DNA of 7,087 nucleotides from contig DEBL01000359.1 of the NCBI GenBank assembly GCA_002348535.1, positions 1 to 7,087 on the forward strand, read 5' to 3'. The notes below the pieces were generated by a model. It was given only the letters and a program-made list of their open reading frames with translations, was not told the origin of the DNA and searched no databases. This document shows positions 1-6,874 of the stretch, in pieces. Source of the DNA: Deltaproteobacteria bacterium UBA2957 (lineage in GTDB: Bacteria; Myxococcota_A; UBA796). The stretch's first letter is position 1, and the number at the start of each line of letters is the position of its first letter. A program made the position numbers and the translations under genes.

Positions 1-79
1 CAAGGTGAAGAGCCTCTATGACCAAGAGTTGGCGGTCCTTCATGATCTTCATCGCCCACAAGGCGGAGGTGCCCAATGA
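1..79 (+). CDS. 3' end of upstream gene, probably pheS (phenylalanyl-tRNA synthetase alpha chain), partial
   Basis: An open frame enters from the left edge (first complete codon at base 2) and ends at the TGA at 77-79. The 25 visible residues begin KVKSLYDQELAVLHDL and finish with a Gly/Gln-rich tail. The pattern 'V-K-S-L-Y-x-x-E-L-x-x-L' resembles the usual end of bacterial PheS, where 'DIR-x-x-(Y/F)-x-x-DLR-x-L' follows the last catalytic motif. Position directly before pheT, with an ATGA overlap, is the classic pheST arrangement. The identity rests mainly on that context, since the visible piece is too short for a family assignment alone. The tail after the 'LHDL' segment is longer than in typical PheS. 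Confidence 0.6.
   Translation, partial: KVKSLYDQELAVLHDLHRPQGGGAQ
65..71 (+). promoter_or_regulatory. Shine-Dalgarno site for pheT
   Basis: GGAGGTG lies four bases before the ATG at 76 and inside the last codons of the upstream gene. It is a near-perfect anti-SD match. With the ATGA overlap it fixes the pheT start and implies translational coupling to the preceding cistron. Confidence 0.85.
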
Positions 80-2148
80 AGATCAACACATCCGTATTGA
101 AGCAGTACATTGACCTTCCCGCCGACCCCAGAGCCATTCGGATGCTTCTGGATGACATCGGCATTGAAGTGAAGCGCCAAGACCCTGAATCGGGCGCTCT
201 GACACTTGAACTTCTCGCGAACCGCGGTGACCACCATTGCTACACCGGCATTGCACGCGAAATTGCCGGGCGCACCGGTTCCGGCGTGTGCGGTCCATCG
301 TTCGCGGAGCTTACAGTCGGGCCTGCGCCGCACCCTCTGCAGATCGAGACCGACCTCTGTGGTCTTTATTCCGCGACGATCCTCGAACGATCCGGAACCG
401 AAAGTCCGCTGACTGCTGACGAACAGGCTCCGCTCGACGCCGCCGAGATTCACTCGATCACGCCCGCCATCGATGCAACCAACCTCGCCAACCTCGAGTT
501 TGGCCAGCCCACTCACTGTTTTGACGCCGATACCATCGTGGGCGCCGTAACGATTCGCCTGTCACGAGCCGGTGAACAGGCTTGGCCCTTGTTTTCCGAA
601 GAACGGGTAACCGTCCCCGAAGGCAGCATCGTGATTGCAGACGATGAGAAAATTCTGGCGATTGCCGGGGTGATCGGATGCGAGGAATCCAAGACAACGG
701 AGTCCACCCAACGAATCCTCTTGGAAAGCGCCGCCTTTGACCCCGTCGCGGTTCGCAAAGCAAGCAGATCCTTGTCCATTCACACCGATTCTTCGGCACG
801 GTTCGAGCGTGGGTCTGACCCGAGTCAGGTTCTGATTGGTGCTGGACGCGTGGTTCATCTGCTCGAAGCCCACGGGTGGTCTCGCTCTGGAGACACCGGA
901 CTCGTCGGCCAATGGACCGACGAAGCACGCTCCATTTCGTTGCAGACGTCTGCGGCGTCAGCTTTTCTCGATCATCCGCTCACCGATGACGACATCATCG
1001 AGCGGCTCAGCCGTTACGGCTTCGGTGTTTCGGGCGATGCTGGTGCGCTGAGCGTGACGATTCCACCCCATCGAGCGTGGGATGTTGAGCATGCCGCCGA
1101 CTTGTACGAAGAACTCGCCAAGTCGATCGGATACAACGACACAGCTACCACGCTTCCCGCGGTCGACATGGGAGCCTTGCCCTCGGCAAACGACACCATG
1201 AAAGCAACGGTTGAAGAAGTGCTTCTTGGGGCAGGATTCTACGAGGTGTTCACGAACGGATTCCATGGAGTCGCTCTGCGCGATCGCCTTGGTCTGCCCG
1301 ATGACCACCCACTCCAACGGCATGTCCAGACCACCAACGCCCTCGATCGCGGGTACGGCTTGGTCAAAAACAACTGCCTTGCACAAGCCGTCGAGGCGCT
1401 CGCCGGAAACATTCGCGTCGGCACCCAGCCCATTCAGATGTACGAGTGGACGCGAACCTTTCACCCTGATCCCACCGCCGATAACGGCGTATGCCGTGAA
1501 CGACACCACTTGTGGGCCATTGCATGCGGCAGTCACGAGCCCACCCGATGGGCGGGAAAAGCCCGTCAGACCACAGCGTGGCGGTTCAAGGGACTGGTCG
1601 AGGAAATCGGAGTTGCGCTCGGCCTACCGTTGTCCGTTGTAGCGAGTTTGACCGACCACCCGCTCGCCGAATGTCTCCACCCGGGAAGGCAGGCAGCCGT
1701 CCAGCTCAATGGTGAAACCGTAGGCATAATTGGCGAAGTCCATCCGCGAATCACAAAGGCTTTCAAGCTCAAGCGCAACCGACCGGTTTACATGGATATC
1801 GACCGGAATGTGCTTCTGACCCCACCCCATCCAAAGCGGTTCAAGGAACGGTCGGTGCACCAACCAATTCTTCGATCGTTGGCCTTCTCACTCCCCCCAA
1901 AGGTCACCGCAGGGGCAGTGGCCGACGTGCTCCGAGAATGCGGACCAGATTGGCTCGAGACAATCGCTATGGTCGACTTGTTCGAGCATGAAGAAGACGG
2001 AACTCCCATGCGGGCGGTGACGTTTTCACTCCAATACGGAAACACCTCCGGTGACCGTTCGGCAGAAGCAGTCAATCAAGCCTCAGAGTCCCTAATTGAA
2101 GCCGTGGACCGGGCCCTTGGCCCTCAAGGGGTTCGCCTTCGCGCCTAA
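76..2148 (+). CDS. pheT: Phenylalanyl-tRNA synthetase beta chain lacking the N-terminal tRNA-binding (OB-fold) domain
   Basis: PheT pairs with PheS in the cytoplasmic (alpha-beta)2 enzyme that charges tRNA-Phe; the beta chain binds tRNA and hydrolyses mischarged Tyr-tRNA. The 690-residue chain starts with the family's N-terminus (MKINTSVLKQYIDLP). It jumps from 'DIGIEV' (27-32) almost directly to 'LELLANRGD' (44-52); in ordinary bacterial PheT about 110 residues of EMAP-like OB-fold lie between these points, and here there are about ten. The B3/B4 editing domain follows at roughly 93-262. Its pocket residues appear kept: T135-N136, H147 in 'GQPTHCFD', A197-G198 and E217. The 'SSARFERGSDP' motif is at 239-249. 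B5 is at about 285-355 ('DLYEELAKSIGY'), the synthetase-like core at about 370-580, and the FDX-ACB anticodon-binding domain at 596-690. The FDX-ACB start has R-S-L instead of the common R-D-L. The usual length is about 790-800. The frame is clean, so this is a domain absence rather than a frameshift. Function as PheRS beta is very likely; the tRNA-binding mode may differ. Confidence 0.95.
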   Translation: MKINTSVLKQYIDLPADPRAIRMLLDDIGIEVKRQDPESGALTLELLANRGDHHCYTGIAREIAGRTGSGVCGPSFAELTVGPAPHPLQIETDLCGLYSATILERSGTESPLTADEQAPLDAAEIHSITPAIDATNLANLEFGQPTHCFDADTIVGAVTIRLSRAGEQAWPLFSEERVTVPEGSIVIADDEKILAIAGVIGCEESKTTESTQRILLESAAFDPVAVRKASRSLSIHTDSSARFERGSDPSQVLIGAGRVVHLLEAHGWSRSGDTGLVGQWTDEARSISLQTSAASAFLDHPLTDDDIIERLSRYGFGVSGDAGALSVTIPPHRAWDVEHAADLYEELAKSIGYNDTATTLPAVDMGALPSANDTMKATVEEVLLGAGFYEVFTNGFHGVALRDRLGLPDDHPLQRHVQTTNALDRGYGLVKNNCLAQAVEALAGNIRVGTQPIQMYEWTRTFHPDPTADNGVCRERHHLWAIACGSHEPTRWAGKARQTTAWRFKGLVEEIGVALGLPLSVVASLTDHPLAECLHPGRQAAVQLNGETVGIIGEVHPRITKAFKLKRNRPVYMDIDRNVLLTPPHPKRFKERSVHQPILRSLAFSLPPKVTAGAVADVLRECGPDWLETIAMVDLFEHEEDGTPMRAVTFSLQYGNTSGDRSAEAVNQASESLIEAVDRALGPQGVRLRA

Positions 2149-3914
2149 GTGTTGGGCACGGCCAGAAGGTCAAGGTGCCCTACGGTAACCGCCAAATCAC
2201 CCACTTGGCCGGCTCGCGCGTGGCGCCACGCCTCGACCGCGACGGGGTCCACCCCCGCGGACGCTGCCGCCTCGAGCGCTGCGTGGGCTGTGCCGTCTAC
2301 CAGAGCCGAAACCATTGCTGCATCGTGGGCAGGAATCTCCCAGTCCGCTTCGCTGAGTTGAACAGAATACCCACTGCTGAGCAAAATCTCTGCGAGGTAC
2401 GCTGCTGCCGCAACACCCACCGATGGACCAAAACCTCGGTCCCATGTTTGGTGATGCCGGAAGGCAGCCTGTACCTCCGCATCGTGTTCATGAGGCGGCA
2501 TCCAATCGACCCGTCCATCGACGGTCAAGGCAGCCAACAGCGGTAGCCTTTGCTGGGTCAGCCACGCGGCGAAGGCATCGAGCCACGAACCTGACACCAA
2601 ATCCAGCACCGCTTGTAGCGTCACGCCGGAAGCGTCGGTGGGGAGTTCATCGAGCGCGTGCAGGTCCACCTGCACCGTCTCGCAGGACAAGCGCTGGGAA
2701 GCGGCCCGCAGCAGTGCAGGATCTCGATCCACCAACGTCCACGACCAACTCTTCGGACTGTGATTGGCGACGAATCGGGCGCCCGAACCAAGCCCGGCGC
2801 CAAGCTCTATAATACGCGCTGGCCCATCCCCCACAGCATCAGCAAAGCCTGCCACCAATGCGGCATCTCTTGCTGCATGGTCGTAGGGCTCTCTCATTTC
2901 CAGCCACTCACGCGAGAACCCATGCACCTCGAGCTCAAGCACCCCCATCAGCTGTTGCGCCTGTTCTTCCCATGTTGGAAACCGGATCGACTGCGCCGCA
3001 TCGGCCGCTTTCGCTTGCGCCGATCGGTCGGTAAGCCACATCGAAACCGCTCCTGCAAAGGCTTCCGGCTCGACAACCATGACTGCAGCCGAGTTCAGTT
3101 CATCCAACGCGCCTGCAGGTGTGCTCACGACTGGGAGTCCCCTCATCAGGGCCTCCGTGAGCACCATTCCGTATGCTTCAAAGTGAGCAGCGTGCACCAA
3201 GATATCGGCGCCCGCATAGACCCGATCCAGTTCATCGTGTCCGAGTTCACCCAGCCAACGCACCCGGTCTGACAACCCCATTGCCTCGCAGTGTTTCTGC
3301 ATTCGTGATGCATGCGTTGCGTTGCGTTGCAGTGACCCAACAATGTCCAGTGTCCAGTCGACATCGAGAAGACCGTTGAGGCTGCGAAACAACCGTTCAT
3401 ATCCTTTGCGCGGAATTACATGCCCCACCGCCAACAAGCGATTGATTCCGGGGCGTTGGGTTCGATGCACGGATTCCGTTCCGGGAATCACCACCGAGAC
3501 CGAAGACACACCCAGCCGTTTGGCCAGAAGGCGCGCTGTTCTGGTGCTTGTCGCAATGCATCCGTGAGCCTGTCTGAGCGCGTGTATTTCCAAGGCCGCC
3601 AACGCGGCGTCCCCCTCCTTGTCCAGTAGACTGTGCATCAGAACCCACACACGGGTTCGTCTAGCGAGGCCCTCTCGCTCCTCATCGCTGATGCCCGGCC
3701 AGAGCAGGCCATCTGCAATCACAACTGCGCCATCAGGAATCCGATTCAACCGATCCGCATGGCTATTTCTTGCGGCGGGCCAATCATCGTCCAGAACATG
3801 CACATGCGCCCGCACCCCCAAGTCGCGAAGGGCACGCCCAATGCGCGCGTTGTACAGATAGCCCCCCGTGCGCTGCTTCGGATCACCGGGACTCAGCCAG
3901 TTCACGGTGTTCAT
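2145..3914 (-). CDS. Fusion of a GT4 glycosyltransferase and a class I SAM-dependent methyltransferase
   Basis: This 589-residue protein has two enzymes in one chain. Residues 1 to about 330 form a GT-B glycosyltransferase of family GT4: an N-terminal Gly loop (T17-G18-G19), a basic donor-phosphate site in 'GHVIPRKGY' (K170), and the retaining-GT E-x7-E motif with E246 and E254 in 'FEAYGMVLTEALMRGLPVV'. Such enzymes move a sugar from a nucleotide donor to an acceptor. From about 338 a Rossmann methyltransferase follows: motif I 'ELGAGLGSG' (370-378), an acidic residue after strand 2 (D396 in 'LVDRDPALL'), D417 in 'VQVDLH', and 'LDLVSGSWLDAF' (437-448). The end 'TVGHLDLLAVP' (577-587) is typical of free-standing methyltransferases I recall from similar clusters. 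No signal peptide or TM segment is seen, so it should be cytosolic. The ATG at 3914 overlaps the stop of the sulfatase-like gene (ATGA); the SD is weak, which suggests coupling. It is the last gene of the operon. Sugar donor, acceptor and methyl acceptor are unknown. Confidence 0.92.
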   Translation of the reverse strand: MNTVNWLSPGDPKQRTGGYLYNARIGRALRDLGVRAHVHVLDDDWPAARNSHADRLNRIPDGAVVIADGLLWPGISDEEREGLARRTRVWVLMHSLLDKEGDAALAALEIHALRQAHGCIATSTRTARLLAKRLGVSSVSVVIPGTESVHRTQRPGINRLLAVGHVIPRKGYERLFRSLNGLLDVDWTLDIVGSLQRNATHASRMQKHCEAMGLSDRVRWLGELGHDELDRVYAGADILVHAAHFEAYGMVLTEALMRGLPVVSTPAGALDELNSAAVMVVEPEAFAGAVSMWLTDRSAQAKAADAAQSIRFPTWEEQAQQLMGVLELEVHGFSREWLEMREPYDHAARDAALVAGFADAVGDGPARIIELGAGLGSGARFVANHSPKSWSWTLVDRDPALLRAASQRLSCETVQVDLHALDELPTDASGVTLQAVLDLVSGSWLDAFAAWLTQQRLPLLAALTVDGRVDWMPPHEHDAEVQAAFRHHQTWDRGFGPSVGVAAAAYLAEILLSSGYSVQLSEADWEIPAHDAAMVSALVDGTAHAALEAAASAGVDPVAVEAWRHARAGQVGDLAVTVGHLDLLAVPNT

Positions 3915-5614
3915 TGGGATTCACCGCGCTCAGATCCGCCACTGCGCGCCTTGATTCCGTTGCTCCGGTACCGAGGCATCGGCAGATCTTGGGCGCGGGC
4001 AAGCGCCCGAGTCATGATGCTGAAGAAGCCCTCGTGCCGAATGCGCTTGGCCGTGTTCGGCGGACGCATTCCCCATCGAAAGCCTCGCTTCCGAAACTCA
4101 CGCAGCCAGTCGGAATCACGGGACAACACATGAATGGGTACCGAGAAGTCGGTATTGGAGCGGTACAGTGGGGGCTGATGGTCGCCCATGATGACCACGA
4201 TATCTGGCGGCACCTTCAACAAAAGAAGATGCTGCACAACCGCTTCGATCGAGTAGCTCACACTCCGGAGGTAATCCTTGATGTTTTCAGCACTCGGCTT
4301 CAGTCGTCGCAATCTCACGGTCTCTTTTCGCTTGAACCGCTTGAGTTGATACTTGATTTGCTTCTCGGTCAGCGGTGCATCTTGGACGCCGGTTTTTGAT
4401 CCGCGTTCATCGTTCAGCGCACGCCAGTCGTCCAATAAGGGCGGAACGTCGTCCCACGGAATGTGTGAACTTGCGAGATGGGCAAACACGAAATGAGGCG
4501 AATCCCAGTGCGCCGGCAGCACCTCATCGCGCAAATGGCCCAAAGCAAATTGGTCTGGAATTCCCGCCCACCCAAATGCCGGACCTTTGTAGTTCACATC
4601 CAACTGATGAATGGTGTGCTCAAAGCCAAAGAAGTTTCGGATCGGTAGACCCGGACGCTCGCGGTCGTTGTGTCGCATGAGGATCGTTTCGTACCCATTG
4701 GCTTTAAAGAACCCTGGAAGCGTGGTGATCGAAGAAAGATGTGGCATCAGGTGCCGATATACGGATTCGTATTTCACCATGCGTCCGCTGAGAAGTGTGG
4801 CATCCGCAAGCCATGAACGCCCTCCCATTACGGGGGCCTCTGACAATCCAGTACGGGCTGACCAACCCGCCTCCACCAACTGCTCTTCGAGTCGATCGAC
4901 TACAGCATAGTACTCATCGCGAATCGAACGCCGCCGAATCCCATTCCCGTAGCTTTCCACAATGTAGATGTGGACACTCGGTTGCCGGTTCAACCGCAGA
5001 TCGCGAATGTCTTTGTAGGCTTTGGGGGAAATTCCTCTTTGAATTTCTTCACGGATCGCCATCGATTCCACGATGTTGTTCGATGCATCAATGAGGCTGT
5101 TCTTGCCCTCGGCAATCTCAAACCGCTCGACGCCCACTCCTGTGCCAATCACCAGTACGGCGGCAAACAACCGAGTTCCCAAGTGGACAACTCGCCCCTG
5201 AAGTTGAATGCGGCGAAACAACCAACCGGTCACGGCCACAGTGACCACAAGCGACAAGACCACGCCACCAACTATCACCTTTGCTTTAGTGCCCATGAGG
5301 TCGTTCATGAGATTGAACAGGTGACCGACTAAAAAGAAGGCATCGTACAAGAGTGGCTCTTGGCTCATGGCCGTTACGCCGACGCTGCGGACCCACTCGA
5401 ACGCCATCGCAGCGGTCCACAGCACGGTCGCGAGCCCGGCAACCACCGGTGCCAATCGGAATCGGGCGGTCGCAATCACAGCGCACAAGAGCACGGCCAA
5501 GTCGCGACTGTAGCGGACCGCGAGTTCCGGGTTGTACTCCCGAGGGGCGTTCACTAACGCCGAGAGCAACACCATCGTACCGGCGATAAGCAGCAGGATG
5601 CGGACCGATTTCAT
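3911..5614 (-). CDS. Membrane-anchored sulfatase / phosphoglycerol-transferase-like enzyme (alkaline phosphatase superfamily, LtaS-like layout)
   Basis: The protein has 567 residues. The first ~165 hold five or six hydrophobic segments (about 4-22, 38-56, 54-74, 88-105, 111-133, 146-162), followed by an extracytoplasmic catalytic domain. This is the layout of LtaS and related phospho-transferases and hydrolases. The metal-dependent core is visible: 'VHIYIVESYGNG' (214-225, E220 as metal ligand), 'GGRSWLADATLLSG' (264-277, S267 the likely nucleophile), 'FAHLASSHIPW' (377-387, H384) and 'VVIMGDHQPP' (473-482, D478/H479). The sulfatase signature C/S-x-P-x-R is absent, so true sulfatase activity is unlikely; a phosphoryl or phosphoglycerol transfer or hydrolysis fits better. 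A very basic stretch (417-438) and a long polar C-terminus are unusual. The frame stays open upstream to 6184, but that part only shadows the neighbouring gene. The ATG at 5614 has GGAAGG five bases away and overlaps the previous stop as ATGA. Substrate unknown. Confidence 0.85.
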   Translation of the reverse strand: MKSVRILLLIAGTMVLLSALVNAPREYNPELAVRYSRDLAVLLCAVIATARFRLAPVVAGLATVLWTAAMAFEWVRSVGVTAMSQEPLLYDAFFLVGHLFNLMNDLMGTKAKVIVGGVVLSLVVTVAVTGWLFRRIQLQGRVVHLGTRLFAAVLVIGTGVGVERFEIAEGKNSLIDASNNIVESMAIREEIQRGISPKAYKDIRDLRLNRQPSVHIYIVESYGNGIRRRSIRDEYYAVVDRLEEQLVEAGWSARTGLSEAPVMGGRSWLADATLLSGRMVKYESVYRHLMPHLSSITTLPGFFKANGYETILMRHNDRERPGLPIRNFFGFEHTIHQLDVNYKGPAFGWAGIPDQFALGHLRDEVLPAHWDSPHFVFAHLASSHIPWDDVPPLLDDWRALNDERGSKTGVQDAPLTEKQIKYQLKRFKRKETVRLRRLKPSAENIKDYLRSVSYSIEAVVQHLLLLKVPPDIVVIMGDHQPPLYRSNTDFSVPIHVLSRDSDWLREFRKRGFRWGMRPPNTAKRIRHEGFFSIMTRALARAQDLPMPRYRSNGIKARSGGSERGESQ

Positions 5615-6516
5615 GGTGACCTTCCGAGAACCCCTATGAAGGGCAGCGCCCCGACAAGACTGGTCAACCCAATGGAAGCCGACAGCGCGATGGACTCGGT
5701 AGTGGACCAACCGAGGGTCGTCAAGATTACAACTGCCGAGATTTCGCGCAGCCCCCACCCCCCAACAGAGACGGGAACCACCATCACCAACAACACAAGC
5801 GGTACAGCGGTGAACATTCCCAATCCGAGCGGCAAACCCAGTGCAAGGGCGCAGCATGCCACGCTCAACAGGAGCGCCAGCACCAACGCGACCGACATGA
5901 ATCCGTGGAACACCCAATCCGTTCCACGCCGAAGTGCCGTGCGAGTATCCTCGACCAAGGACCGAAAACCGGGCAACGGTTTCCACCACACTAACGCAAA
6001 GATGCCGCACCACAGCGCTACAATCGGCACAGAGCCCGGAGGCGGCGCCGTCGCATGAATCACTGGCCACAGCGCCAAACCAAGGACGGTGAGCAGCAGA
6101 TGAGCCCAGTGCCCCACAACCCGGTCTACCAGCGCTGCCCGAAGCGGTGCACCGAGGGTTCCATGGCCGCGCTTGTGGCGCCAAACACGCACACCGTCTC
6201 CCGCCATGCCTCCAGGCAAGACCTGATTGAGCAGGACGCCAAACCCGTACTCTTCAAGGGCATGCCGCCGAGTCATCGGCAGTTCCAGTTGCATCGAGAC
6301 TCGGTGCCAACGCAAGGCCCCCAGCACGATCTGCAACAGCATCAGGCCGGCGGCGATACCCAACCAGCCAATCGAACCGCCGGCAACCATCGCGATGACC
6401 TCGGCCGGGTCAATTTGTCGCACCACCCAAGCGAGCAAGGCGAGGGTAACAATCAGCGCGCCCCACGATCGGGCGCGGTCAGCCCAGCGGGGCTTCGTAG
6501 CTTGCCCAAGCGACAT
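5611..6516 (-). CDS. Lysylphosphatidylglycerol synthase TM-region family integral membrane protein (UPF0104)
   Basis: A 301-residue, strongly hydrophobic protein with roughly eight membrane segments (clear ones near 18-33, 43-67, 133-155, 162-178, 205-227, 232-250 and 274-297). Family marks are 'GALRW' (66-70), 'LLNQVLPGGMAGDGVRVW' (95-112), 'ALVDRVVG' (128-135) and 'PVSVGGWGLRE' (248-258), the last being the most recognisable. The family is related to the flippase half of MprF. The soluble aminoacyl-transferase half is absent, so this is not a lysyl-PG synthase; relatives are often found beside glycosyltransferases and are thought to act on lipids or lipid-linked sugars. The start at 6516 overlaps the PTPS-like gene by 38 bases and has GGGAG four bases upstream. 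The stop forms ATGA with the sulfatase-like gene. A transport or flipping role for a cluster product is inference. Confidence 0.9.
   Translation of the reverse strand: MSLGQATKPRWADRARSWGALIVTLALLAWVVRQIDPAEVIAMVAGGSIGWLGIAAGLMLLQIVLGALRWHRVSMQLELPMTRRHALEEYGFGVLLNQVLPGGMAGDGVRVWRHKRGHGTLGAPLRAALVDRVVGHWAHLLLTVLGLALWPVIHATAPPPGSVPIVALWCGIFALVWWKPLPGFRSLVEDTRTALRRGTDWVFHGFMSVALVLALLLSVACCALALGLPLGLGMFTAVPLVLLVMVVPVSVGGWGLREISAVVILTTLGWSTTESIALSASIGLTSLVGALPFIGVLGRSP
5620..5625 (-). promoter_or_regulatory. Shine-Dalgarno site deciding the start of the sulfatase-like gene
   Basis: Read on the minus strand, GGAAGG stands five bases before the ATG at 5614-5612. It selects this start over the in-frame upstream codons, which would overlap the preceding membrane-protein gene by about 570 bases. 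The ATG shares bases with the preceding TGA (ATGA at 5614-5611). Confidence 0.8.
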
Positions 6517-6874
6517 CCGACTCCCGTAAGCAAACGGCCAGTTCCGTCAGGGCGTGGGGACCCATGCGACCTTCTCGAATTTCGGTCGCGAGTTGGCCCC
6601 AAATCCATGATGCAAGAAACTCTGTGGTGGTGTTCTCACCGCTGAATATCGCCAAGTCATCGAGCTGTTTGTAGTTGATGGTTGCCAAGATGGCCGCAAG
6701 TGCTTTGTGAGCAAGGCCAATGTCAACGACCAAATTGTATTCATCCAATGAAGCAGCCCGAAACTCGGCCTCAACCACGAAGGTCGCACCGTGTACCCCC
6801 TGAGCGGGTCCAAAAATTTCACCCGTAAAGCTGTGAGCAATCATTACGCGGTCGCGGACAGTCAATCGATACAT
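6479..6874 (-). CDS. 6-pyruvoyl-tetrahydropterin synthase / QueD-fold protein with altered active site
   Basis: This 131-residue protein has the length and order of motifs of the PTPS/6-carboxytetrahydropterin synthase fold (T-fold). 'IAHSF' (12-16) stands where the first zinc-binding His of 'FxAAH' lies (H14). 'GVHGATFVVEAEF' (26-38) matches 'LHGHxFxVxxxx', 'VVDIGLAHKAL' (49-59) matches 'VDFxxLK', 'ENTTTEFLASWIW' (80-92) matches 'ENPTxExLAxWIW', and 'LRES' (116-119) holds the pterin-anchoring Glu (E118). Several canonical residues are replaced: the second His of HGH is A30, the position of the catalytic Cys is about A24, and the 'LDHHYLND' Asp/His region reads 'INYKQLDD' (66-73). The pterin pocket therefore looks kept, while zinc binding and the Cys/Asp/His triad look lost or rebuilt. 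Standard QueD activity is doubtful. The start at 6874 has AGGAG eight bases upstream and overlaps the dehydrogenase by 13 bases; the end overlaps the membrane protein gene. Confidence 0.88.
   Translation of the reverse strand: MYRLTVRDRVMIAHSFTGEIFGPAQGVHGATFVVEAEFRAASLDEYNLVVDIGLAHKALAAILATINYKQLDDLAIFSGENTTTEFLASWIWGQLATEIREGRMGPHALTELAVCLRESDVAWASYEAPLG

Noticed and set aside
958..1536. 192-residue open frame on the minus strand inside pheT
   Set aside because: It is antisense to well-conserved PheT sequence, shows no recognisable motif and has no support other than length; it is best explained by codon bias in a GC-rich gene.
2114..2130. Hairpin CCCTTG-loop-CAAGGG near the end of pheT as a terminator
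   Set aside because: The stem has only six pairs, lies inside the coding region and has no T-run on either strand, so it does not meet the pattern of an intrinsic terminator.
2658..3272. 204-residue plus-strand open frame opposite the glycosyltransferase-methyltransferase gene
   Set aside because: It overlaps conserved motifs of both enzyme domains, has a composition rich in Arg, His and Pro typical of shadow frames, and resembles no family.
5754..5763. C-rich tract (G-run on the minus strand) as a possible G-quadruplex or slippage site
   Set aside because: It is explained by the codons of the conserved 'VGGWG' motif of the membrane protein; there are only two adjacent G-runs, too few for a quadruplex.
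5615..6184. Upstream in-frame extension of the sulfatase-like gene (190 extra residues)
   Set aside because: It lies fully within the membrane-protein gene in another frame, has Cys/Gly/Arg-rich sequence without family resemblance, and a good SD plus ATGA overlap support the ATG at 5614.
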